Shown piece by piece: positions 54,816-64,000 of a stretch of 64,000 nt of DNA. A program made the translations under genes and the position numbers. Numbering within the stretch: position 1 is the first letter of the stretch; each line of letters starts with the position of its first letter. Origin of the DNA: Arachis hypogaea. Its lineage: Eukaryota > Streptophyta > Magnoliopsida > Fabales > Fabaceae. A model generated the notes under the pieces. The model saw only the letters and a list, made by a program, of their open reading frames with translations. It was not told the origin of the DNA and searched no databases. The stretch is taken from contig NC_092052.1 in NCBI RefSeq assembly GCF_003086295.3, forward strand, positions 70,720,910 to 70,784,909, in the 5' to 3' direction.

Positions 54816-57189
54816 CAGAAATTAGTTTTTTTGTTTGCTGCCTGCTGTACTCTTTGGGTATGAACCTCACAGCTTTATAATTTGCAATGTCTACAAACCA
54901 TGGTGCTTCCTGAATGGTGAAGAGTTGCTCATTCGGAAAGGTCTCAGAGATCTCAGTAGGAGGGAGGGACGCCCCTGCTACTAGTTCTATCCAGGACAGG
55001 TGATCAGCTACCTGGTTCTCTGTCCCTTTTCTGTCTCTTATTTCTATATCAAACTCTTGCAGAAGCAACACCCATCTTATTAGCCTGGGTTTTGAATCCT
55101 GATTTGTGAGTAGATATTTAAGAGCAGCATGATCAGTATACACAATCACTTTTGAACCTACTAAATAGGATCTAAACTTGTCAATGGCATAAACCACTGC
55201 AAGCAACTCTTTTTCTGTGGTTGTGTAGTTTTTTTGTGCGTCATTTAGAACACGGATGGCATAGTAAATGACGTGCAGAAGTTTGTTATGCCTCTGTCCT
55301 AATACTGCACCAATGGCATGGTCACTGGCATCACACATTAGTTCGAATGGTAATGTCTAGTCTGGTGCAGAAATCACTGGTGCTTTGACCAGCTTAGCTT
55401 TCAGAGTTTCAAAAGCCTGCAGACACTCTGTGTCAAACACAAATGGTGTGTCAGTAGCTAGCAGATTGCTCAGAGGTTTTGCAATTTTTGAAAACTCCTT
55501 TATAAACCTTCTATAGAATCCTGCATGCCCCAGAAAGCTTTTGATTGCCTTAACATTGGCAGGTGGTGGTAATTTTTCAATTACTTCCACTTTAGCTTAA
55601 TCCACCTCTATTCTCTTGTTTGAAATTTTATGCCCAAGGACAATTCCTTCAGTCACCATAAAGTGACATTTTTCCCAGTTTAAAACTAGGTTGGTCTCTT
55701 GGCATCTTTTCAGAACAAGTGCTAAATGGTCAAGACAGGAGCTGAATGTGTCTCCAGATACTGAAAAGTTATCCATGAAGACTTCCAGAAATTTCTCTAC
55801 CATATCAGAGAAGATAGAGAGCATGCACCTCTGAAAGGTTGCAGGTGCATTGCATAGACCAAAGGGCATCCTTCTGTAGGCAAATACTCCAGAAGGACAT
55901 GTGAATGCTATTTTCTCTTGGTCCTGAGGATCTACTGCAATTTGGTTGTAACCTGAATAGCCATCCAAAAAGCAATAGTATTTATGACCTGCTAGTCTCT
56001 CTAGCATCTGGTCTATGAATGGTAAAGGAAAATGATCCTTTCTGGTGACTGTATTGAGCCTTCTGTAGTCAATACATATACGCCACCCTGTAACTGTTCT
56101 TGTAGGAACCAGTTCATTCTTTTCATTATGAACCACTGTCATTCCTCCCTTCTTAGAGACAACATAGACAGGGCTCACCCAGGGGCTATCAGAAATAGGA
56201 TAAATAATCCCAGCCTCTAGTAACTTAGTGACCTCTTTCTGCACCACCTCCTTCATGGCTGGATTTAGCCGCCTCTGTGGTTGAACCACTGGCTTAGCAT
56301 CATCCTCCAATAGGATCTTGTGCATGCATCTTGCTGGGCTAATGCCCTTAAGATCACTTATGAACCACCCAAGAGCTGTCTTGTGTGTCCTCAGCACCTG
56401 AATTAGTGCTTTCTCTTCCTGTGGATTCAAAGCAGAGCTTATGATCACTGGAAAAGTGTCACCTTCTCCCAGAAATGCATATTTCAGGGACGGTGGTAGT
56501 GGTTTGAGCTCGGGTTTAGGAGGCTTATCCTCTTTCTGAGGAATTTTCAGAGGTTCTTTTATTTCCTCTGGTTCCTCCAGATCAGGCTGAACATCTTTAA
56601 AGATGTCCTCTAGCTCTGATTCGAGACTCTCAGTCATATTGATCTCTTCCACCAAGGAGTCAATAATATCAGCGTTCATGCAGTCATTTGATGTGTCTGG
56701 ATGCTGCATAGCTTTGATAGCATTTAACTTGAACTCATCCTCATTGACTCTCAGGGTCACTTCCCCTTTTTGGACATCAATGAGAGTTCGTCCAGTTGCT
56801 AGGAAGGGTCTTCCTAGAATGAGAGTTGCACTCTTGTGCTCCTCCATTTCCAACACTACAAAGTCAGTGGGAAAGGCAAATGGCCGGACCTTGACAATCA
56901 TGTCCTCAATTATGCCTGATGGGTATTTAATGGAGCCATCAGCAAGTTGAAGACATATCCGGGTTGGTTTGACCTCAGTCAAGCTAAGCTTTCTGATAGT
57001 GGATGCAGGGATTAGATTGATACTTGTCCCAAGGTCACATAGAGCTATCTTGGTAGAAGTACCCTCTAATGTGCACGGTATCATAAAGCTTCCTGGATCT
57101 TTAAGCTTCTCTGGTAAGCTTTTCAGAATGACTGCACTGCATTCTTCAGTGAGAAAAACTTTTTCAGTTTCTCTCCAATCCTTCTTATG
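54790..57189 (-). pseudogene. Protease, RT and RNase H of element C
   Basis: Protease: LCDLGTSINLIPAS (active site D-L-G-T) and LILGRPFLATGRTLID. RT: GWRICIDYRRLNTVTRKDHF, CFLDGYSGYNQIA, MPFGLCNAPATFQRCM. The catalytic pair is damaged: VFMDNF at 55768-55779, second Asp changed to Asn by G to A. A TAA follows at about 55594-55596 and a stop near 55340-55356 in the same frame. RNase [47 protein letters not shown] all present. The upstream end of the protease region continues to 57189, where the solo LTR is inserted. Confidence 0.87.
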
Positions 57190-57194
57190 ACTTA

Positions 57195-60100
57195 TGTAAC
57201 AACCCCGGTTTTTTCGAGTACGCGAGATTTTTTCTGAAAGTATGGATTTCTCCGGAGGATCAGTAAGGGGAAAACCTCTGATATATCATCAAGTATCTCA
57301 ATCCTCATTGTCATTATGTCTTCTTCAAGCTAGAACCTTTTTTTGAGGAAAGCTCGATAACGCAATCACGAAGAACCTAGTTTTTGAACCGTACCGGTTA
57401 GGAGTTTTAATTCTGATTTTCGCAAGTAGCTCAGTTTGACGAACCGGACTCGATTCATGAGAGAAGAGAGATAATAGTATAATATTATCATTATATTAGT
57501 ATTAGAAGATGTTTGAATGATATTATAAGGTTACCTGGTCTATTTTAGTTAAAAACAGGAAATCGGTTTAACCGGGTTCACAGTTTATTGGTGCAGCTTA
57601 GCACCAGCACTCCCTGATGACTTTAGCAATTCTAAGGCCTCATTATACATGTTTTATTCTCATAATAAATATGTTACTAGTGTCATTTATGCTAGTAGCT
57701 CAGAAAATAATTTTGAGAGATATTTTTACAAGTATTCTGATACATCTAGTTTTAGTAGTTATACACCTGAGATATTTTAATATTATTTTAATCCACCTCC
57801 AATCAACCAATCACAACTCACCCTACACCCCCAAGACCTCCAAGGCTATCTCATTTCATCATTTTGGCCGAAAATAACAAGAGAGAAAAGAGAGAAACTT
57901 TCATGAACACTTAATCTTCAAAGCTTGATTTCTTCTGAACTAAAACTCAAATCAAAACTCCGATTTCACCAAAATGATCCTCTCTTCTTCCTCTACATAA
58001 CCATGTGACTTATCAAGGCTGGAAATAAGGTGATATGGCTGTCTCCCTCCTTCTTCAATTCGGTTTTCAAGAAAACATGCTTAAACATGTGTTTTCTTGA
58101 TGTTCTTCCTTAGGAATCATTCTTAATTTGACTTGAGGGCCAAGAAACATTAATTTCCAGCAAGTCTAAGGTGAGATATCCCTTCCTAACATGCTGAGCA
58201 AGATTTGGTCAGTTGAGGGTTTTTGGATTTAAAGTTGTTCTTGATGTGATTTAGGAGGAAAAAGTGCTTAAGGACCACCTGAAAGTATAACCAAATTAGG
58301 AGCAGCAAAACCAGGTAGGGTTTGGTAAAATTAATCTTGATTTATTTTGTTTGAGTTGTGTGATTATGATATGGTTTGGTTATGCTTGAAATTGATTGTT
58401 CATATGAGTGATTCTTGTTGAAATTTTGGTGAAAATTTGATGAAATTTGATGATATTCAACTCTGAATTTATGTTCTTCATGGCTGCTGGAAAAACGAAC
58501 CCTAGGACTTAAATTGGGGTTTAATTTGTGTTGAAATCAAGTAGGAAATAAGGGGCTTTAGTGGCTGCAATTTTATTTTGAATTTTGGTAAAAATCGGTT
58601 GCTGAAAAGACTGAAAAACGGGTAAAAACAGAGAAAGAATCTGAAGAATTTACAAAAAATACGAAGAACACTTTGAGTGTGGTGAAAAATATTGAAGAAC
58701 ACCTTTTAGATCTTAGAAAGGGCAAGGAAGTAAATATTTTGGTGTTTGAGGGGTTATTTTGTAATTTCTGAAAGTTAGGGTGGTTAAAGTAGAAATATTA
58801 AAAGTTACGGGTGGTAAAAAGTAAATTTATAAAGTAAAAGGTTAAAGGAAGGTAATTTTCAAAAATATATTAATAAAATAATAAATAATAATAAAATATT
58901 AAATAATAATATTTAATTAAAAATAATATTTTAATAAAAATAATAAAATAATACGGAAAAGGCAGTTTTCTGTAAAAGCTTTAGAAAGACAACTTTAAGC
59001 GCAGAATCTCGTAATTACCTTCATAAAATACTTAGGGAGTGGTAAGAACATATTAGCGAGGCAAAGATAAAGAAAAGATAAAAAGTTAAAGAAAAGATAA
59101 AAACCAAAAAAAATCTGTAAAATTTTAATGACAGAAACACAGACAGAGACTAGTGAACGAACTAGGGCAACTTAGTTAGTACTTGAGTTGCTACTAGGGT
59201 TAGGTATTATATGAAAAGTTAAACTGTTTCAGTATGGACTTAATGAACCTATAACTGGGACAGGCTAACTATTCATACCAAAATTTACATAAGCTTTAAA
59301 TACATACGTTAAGCAGAAAAATCATAGCAGAGTAAAGAAACACAGAGCACAGAGTAACCAGAGTAAAGTAAAGAGATAAAGAGAAAAAGAGTGATATAGA
59401 TACAGAAGAAAGAGTAATTAGAGAAAAGTAAAGAGATACAAAGAGAAAAGAGTAATATGATAAAGAGAAATGGTTTGAGCCAAGCTTTTGTAAAAGTGAA
59501 AGATGTAAAGTTTGTATAGTATGATTGAATAGAGAAAGAAAGAGGTACCGCATAAGAATGTAAAAGTGATGATGAATAATGAGAATGATAATGAATGATG
59601 GTAATGAGAATGATTATGTGATGATCTACTGTGTGAAGGCAGTCAGATAGATAGTGGTACGACCACAGAATGTTTTCCAGTGCTACACAGCTATTGAGAG
59701 CTATACCTGCAACTGATAACCTGGGATCACTTGCAGAGGATATTAATTCATACACGGCTAGAATGCCGCACCTGTAAGGTAAGGATTCCTTACAGAGAAT
59801 ATGATTTCATACACAGCTAGAATGCCGTCACCTGTAAGGCAGAGTCTGCTTACAGAGGATATGACGCATACGTCAGTTAGTGAGAACTGTACCTATGCTA
59901 ACTGGAAAACCATACCCGTTTTAGCTGCTTCAGGTTACGTCAGGAGCAGGTAGAAACCGACAAATGAGCTCATTACCTGCATTAAGGCTAGACATGCATC
60001 ATACTTCGTTATGCATTTCTTCCATTATGTTTGTTGTATGAAGGTATATTTTCTTTGTGTGTATTCTATTCTTTGTGTTTGTGTTATTTTCTTGTATTCT

Positions 60101-61052
60101 TCTGTTTGTGTTCTGCTATCTGTTTTCTCTATCTCTCTATTTATCTATGTTTTCTATTTACTGCTTCTCTGTATTCTGATAATAATCTGCTAAACAACAT
60201 AGAATTAATAAACGTAACTAATAACCCCGACCCTACTAAGAACTCCCCAGTTTTTACCCATTCTCTCTCCTTTCCCCCTTCAGATGGAAGTGAGAGTACC
60301 TTACTGTAGTTCGTTGATGATGGTTCTGCGAAGAGGATTCCGCTCTAGATAGTCTTCTGAGTCTAGGGTGAATATCGTTCTCTGTTTATATGTATATGCT
60401 GTGAGACCAGCCAATGTCTATACCCCGTTTGTACGTGAACTTTAACCTAAATCCTGTGTATGAGACTCCTGCTGTGTGGCTACTTGATGAGGAACCAGAG
60501 AGACGTCCTATGGCAATGTCTGATCGTGCAGAGGAGTAGCAGATTATGTTCTACCTTTTGATGACGTTCCACCTGACTTGAGTTTTGAAGACCTAGAACG
60601 TACTTTCCCTCGCTTTAGTAGTTTAGAGGGACTAGGTGAGTATAGAGTCTAGGCTAGCCTAGGTGCCAGCTTAGGGACCTCTTGAACAGGTCAGGACCTG
60701 GGATGTTGTATGTATGTATATGTATATAGTTATTATCTAGCTATATCTAGGGGTATTCTAACTAAAGGTCTATACTCTAATAAAGGCTGGATCACTGAAT
60801 GTTGCTAGCTACTTGTGATGTATTTGTGTGTGGTTGCTTATAACTATTTTATCTGTTATCAGTTGTGAGTTGATTATGAATGATTCTGTCTATTAATCTA
60901 AACGTTTTAAAAAAAATATACCTCGCAAATTAACTACGCTTTTAACAACGAATCAGGCTCATATGATAAATAATAGATAATAATTAGGAAGACAAGTTGG
61001 TAGCACTCAGTTTCCGGTATGATCTAGACATACTGAAAATTGGGTCGTTACA
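57195..61052 (+). mobile_element. Solo LTR (3858 bp) of a Tekay/Del-like element inside C
   Basis: Ends TGTAACAACCCC and TGGGTCGTTACA (an inverted pair TGTAACRACCC), flanked by a perfect 5-bp target duplication ACTTA (57190-57194 and 61053-61057). No primer-binding site, gag or pol inside, and only one LTR, so it is a solo LTR left by LTR-LTR recombination. Positions 58850-58960 are AT-rich; 59560-59990 carry repeats of CACCTGTAAGG and CATACACAGCTAGAATGCCG. The orientation is a guess from these downstream-type motifs. The target is the gag-protease linker of C. Confidence 0.82.
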
Positions 61053-61057
61053 ACTTA

Positions 61058-62488
61058 AGATCTCTTTCTTGAACTTAGCATAAGAGGGTATTTTCTCAAG
61101 TGCCTCTACAAACGGGATCTTTATTTCAAGAGTCCTGAGATAGTCTGCAAAGCGGGCAAATTGTTTATCCTGTTCTGCTTGGCGAAGTTTCTGAGGATAA
61201 GGCATCTTGGCTTTATATTCTTCAACCTTAGTTGCTGTAGGTTTATTCTCTACAGTAGTGGTTGGAGAAGCCTTCTTAGAGGGGTTATTATCAGCACTTG
61301 CAGGTGTCTGATCCCTCATTGGCATTTGAATGCCAGGATTGGGTGCTGGATGGGCGTTTAACGCCAGTTTCCCACCCTTTTCTGGCATTTGAACACCAGA
61401 ACTGGGCAAGGAATGGGTGTTTAACGCCAACTTTCTCCCTTTTCTGGCGTTTGAACCCCAGAATTATTCCTCTCTGGGCTCTTGCTATCCTCAGAGGCGT
61501 TTTGGGCAGTGGTTTGGTCATCCTCTGTTAGTTGTTCCTTTCTTGGCTTTTTGCTACTTTGAGCTGAATTATTCAATGTCTTCCTGCTCCTTAGTTGAAC
61601 AGCTTGGCATTCTTCTGTTATCTGTTGAGATAGCTGCTGTCTTGTCTGATTCAATTGTGCTTCCATATTCTTGTTAGCATTTTTAGTGTCTTGGAGCATC
61701 TCTTTAAATTCTGCTAATTATTTTGTCATAAGGAGTAATTGCTGATTAAGTTCAACAATCTGTTCTTGAGGATTAGGATCAGTAGTTACTGCCCTAGCCT
61801 CTTCTTTTATGGAGGACTCAGTGCTTGAGTACAAATGTTGATTTCTAGCAACCGTATCTATGAGTTCTTGAGCTTTTTCAATCGTCTTTCTCATGTGTAT
61901 AAATCCACCAGCTGAGTAGTCTAGAGACATTTGAGCTCTTTCTGTAAGCCCATAGTAAAAGATGTCTAACTGTACCCACTCTGAAAATATTTCAGAGGGG
62001 CATTTCCTTAGCATCCCTCTGTACATTTCCCAGGCATTATAAAGGAATTCGTGATCCTCTTGTTTAAAGCCTTGGATGTCTAGCCTCAGCTGTGTCATCC
62101 TTTCTGGAAGGTAAAATTGATTCAGGAATTTGTCTGATAACTGTCTCCATGTTTTTATGCTTGCTGTGGGTTGGTTGTTTAACCACCTCTTAGGTTGATC
62201 TTTTACAGTAAATGGAAACAGCAATAATCTGTAGACATCCTGATCCACTTCTTTATCACGTACTGTGTCAGCAATTTATAAGAACTGTGCCAGAAACTCA
62301 GTAGGTTCTTCCTGTGGAAGACTGGAATACTGGCAATTTTGCTGCACCATGATGATGAGCTGAGGATTTAGCTCAAAACTGCTTGCTCTGATGGGAAGTA
62401 TACAGATGCTACTCCTATATGCAGCTGTAATGGGGTTAGCATATGACCCCAGAGTCCTTTTGGACTACTCATTTCCACTTAGGTCCAT
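61058..62488 (-). pseudogene. gag and gag-protease linker of element C
   Basis: Start ATG at 62486-62488 (MDLSGNE). An in-frame TGA follows at once and a TAA lies before IADTVRD. Capsid domain: FELNPQLIIMVQQNC, LLLFPFTVKDQPKRWL, W-R-Q-L-S-D-K-F-L-N-Q-F, FLYNAWEMYRGMLRKCP, DYSAGGF. After a stop at 61718-61720, a Gln-rich stretch and ECQAVQLRSRKTL (61590-61640) follow. A frameshift lies near 61425. The linker from 61430 (YPQKLRQAEQDKQFARF, KIPFVEALEKIPSYAKF) leads to the insertion point at 61057. The linker includes translated AACGCC-type repeats. Confidence 0.83.
61320..61480. repeat. AACGCC-type repeat inside the gag-protease linker of C
   Basis: Three units of about 60 bp (TGGCGTTTGAAC..CCAGAA, TGGCATTTGAACACCAGAA, GGGCGTTTAACGCCAG) at 61318-61460. 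They are read as coding sequence (LALNAHPAPNPGIQMP and LALNTHSLPSSGVQMP), so the motif entered or arose in the ORF. Confidence 0.75.
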
Positions 62489-63367
62489 GATGGAGAAAGG
62501 GAGATGATGTAGATTGCAAATAAAATAAAATAACTGAAAAATTGAATATAAGTTCGAAAACTAGAAGAAAATGAAATAAAAGCAAATTGAAAACTAAATT
62601 AATTAAAAAGATTTTGGAAGAAGAATGCTTAGTTAATTTCGAAATATGAAAGAGAAAAGTAGCTAGGTGATTTTTTTGAAAAAGATTTTGAAATTAGCAA
62701 TCAAAAAGATATGATTGAAAATTATTTTGAAAAAGATATGATTGAGAAGATATGATTGCAATTTATTGAAAAAAAATTGATTTTTGAAAAATATTTGAAA
62801 AGATCAATTTTTGAAATTAGAATTTTGACTTGACTAAAAAAAATATATGATTTTGAAAATCTTTGACTAATTTAATGCAAAAATTTTGAAATTTATGAGT
62901 AAAATAAGGAAAAGATATTTTTTTTTTGAATTTTAATGAGAAAAGAGAAAAACAACAAAATGACACTAAACTTAGAAATTTTAAATCAAAACAAAGAGAA
63001 CAAACAAGAAAACTTTGAATGTCAAGATGAACACCAATAACAACTTTTTGAAAAAAAATTTTAAGTAAATAAAATCACAAGGGACACCAAACTTAAAATT
63101 TTTAGAAAATCAAACACAAATTTTCGAAATTTTAAAGGAAAACACAAAGAAGACACCAAACTTAGAATTTTTAAAGATCAAGAAAGAACTAAGAACATGC
63201 AAATTTGAAAAATTGAAAGAAAATAAAAGCATGCAATTGACACCAAACTTAAAATATGAAACTAAACTCAAATAAAAGACTCAAATTTAGTGACTCTAAA
63301 CCAACAAGAATAAATTATTCATAATCTAAGCAACAAGATAAACTGTCAGTTGTTCAAACTCGAACAA
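62489..63367 (-). other. Leader of element C with four AAGTTTGGTGTC-type motifs
   Basis: AT-rich and non-coding. On the minus strand TAAGTTTGGTGTC or a one-base variant occurs at about 63239-63251, 63152-63164, 63083-63095 and 62962-62974. The leader of E (27030-27170) is homologous to part of it. Confidence 0.65.
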
Positions 63368-63385
63368 TCTCCGGCAACGGCGCTA
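63368..63385 (-). promoter_or_regulatory. Primer-binding site of element C, two mutations
   Basis: TAGCGCCGTTGCCGGAGA on the minus strand, 6 nt from the LTR; two differences from the intact tRNA-Asp-type site. Confidence 0.87.
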
Positions 63386-63391
63386 AAAACT

Positions 63392-64000
63392 TGGTGCACG
63401 AAATCACATTCACACTTTTGCAATTCTGCACAACAAACCAGCAAGTGCACTGCGTCGTCCAAATAATACCTTACGTGAGTAAGGGTCAATCCCACGGAGA
63501 TTGTCGGCTTGAAGCAAGCTATGGTTATCTTGTAATTCTTAGTCAGGATATAAGTAATGATTCTTAGTTTTAATTGTAAAAAGTAAAAGAACATGAAATA
63601 AATACTCGTTATGCAGTAATGGAGAACAGGTTGAGGTTTTGGAGATGCTCTGTCTTCTGAATCTCTGCTTTTCTACTGTCTTCTTCTTCACGCACGCAAG
63701 GTTCCTTCCATGGCAAGCTGTATGTTGGTGGATCACCGTTGTCAATGGCTACCATCCGTCCTCTCAGTGAAAATGGTCCAAATGCGCTGTCACCCCATGG
63801 CTTATCATCTGTCGATTCTCACTCATGTTGGAATAGGATCCATTGATCCTTTTGCGTCTGTCACTACGCCCAGCACTCGCGAGTTTGAAGCTCGTCACAG
63901 TAATCCCTTCTCAGATCCTACTCGAAATACCACAGACAAGGTTTAGACTTTCCAGATCTCAGGAATGGCCGCCAATTGATTCTAGCTTATACCCCGAAGA
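63392..64000 (-). repeat. 5' LTR of element C, downstream part
   Basis: Matches 48703-49311 in order and almost base for base (roughly 94-95 percent by eye). It continues beyond the window end. Confidence 0.93.

Larger units (their letters stand above)
48703..64000 (-). mobile_element. Element C: Athila-type retrotransposon with full pol, runs off the window
   Basis: Minus-strand order: 5' LTR (from beyond 64000 to 63392), primer-binding site, gag, [solo LTR], protease, RT, RNase H, integrase, motif block, extra ORF, polypurine tract, 3' LTR (50241-48703). The visible parts of the two LTRs are roughly 94-95 percent identical by eye. The LTR start TGATGAGCGGATAATTTAT is one I remember as very common in Arachis. 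Gag and extra ORF resemble those of D rather than B. Confidence 0.9.

Overview
The window is plant nuclear repeat DNA. I see no host gene, rRNA or tRNA gene. Almost every base belongs to Ty3/gypsy LTR retrotransposons inserted into one another. From memory, the LTR starts and the iterated AACGCC and CGCGTC motifs are typical of peanut and its relatives (Arachis, legumes). I could not search a database, so the genus is an inference.

Left block (1-10360). Element A (1-3893, minus) is the 5' end of an Athila-type element: LTR, primer-binding site complementary to tRNA-Asp, and a gag broken by a 407-bp tandem duplication. It sits in a long LTR of another family (3894-7566, minus, Tekay/Del-like). 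That LTR in turn interrupts the first exon of a Mutator-like transposase (7567-8259, minus). Next come a 37-bp-spaced palindrome array, a hAT-type non-autonomous element with an 8-bp target duplication (8693-9520), and AT-rich DNA.

Middle and right block (10361-64000). The base layer is a decayed Tat/Retand-type element (10361-17785, plus) with an antisense extra ORF. Element B (17786-48702 and beyond, minus) is inserted in that ORF. B carries gag, protease, RT, RNase H, integrase and an extra ORF, and three younger elements split it: E (25314-33802, plus; target duplication GTCAT), D (34377-44719, plus; target duplication GGCCT) and C (48703 to past the window end, minus), which cut B's own 5' LTR. 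C contains a 3.86-kb solo LTR (57195-61052) with target duplication ACTTA in its protease region.

B and C are Athila-like with full pol sets, both inactivated mainly by C-to-T or G-to-A changes. D and E are non-autonomous but moved. D keeps gag and protease fused to what looks like the integrase C-terminus, with no RT. E encodes only a proline- and glutamate-rich protein I do not recognise. Both keep LTRs, primer-binding site and polypurine tract, so they were presumably mobilised in trans by C-like and B-like helpers.

The most interesting signals are non-coding. First, a hairpin (6-bp stem, loop AGGCAA or close variants) lies 42-44 nt after the pol stop in B, C and D and also occurs in E, with stem sequences that covary. 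Second, a perfect 7-8 bp hairpin with an RGGA tetraloop sits 17-20 nt before the 3' LTR in all four elements, and B, C and E carry a second hairpin-plus-polypurine module near the extra ORF. Third, family-specific palindromic arrays recur both in the LTR and between integrase and the extra ORF.
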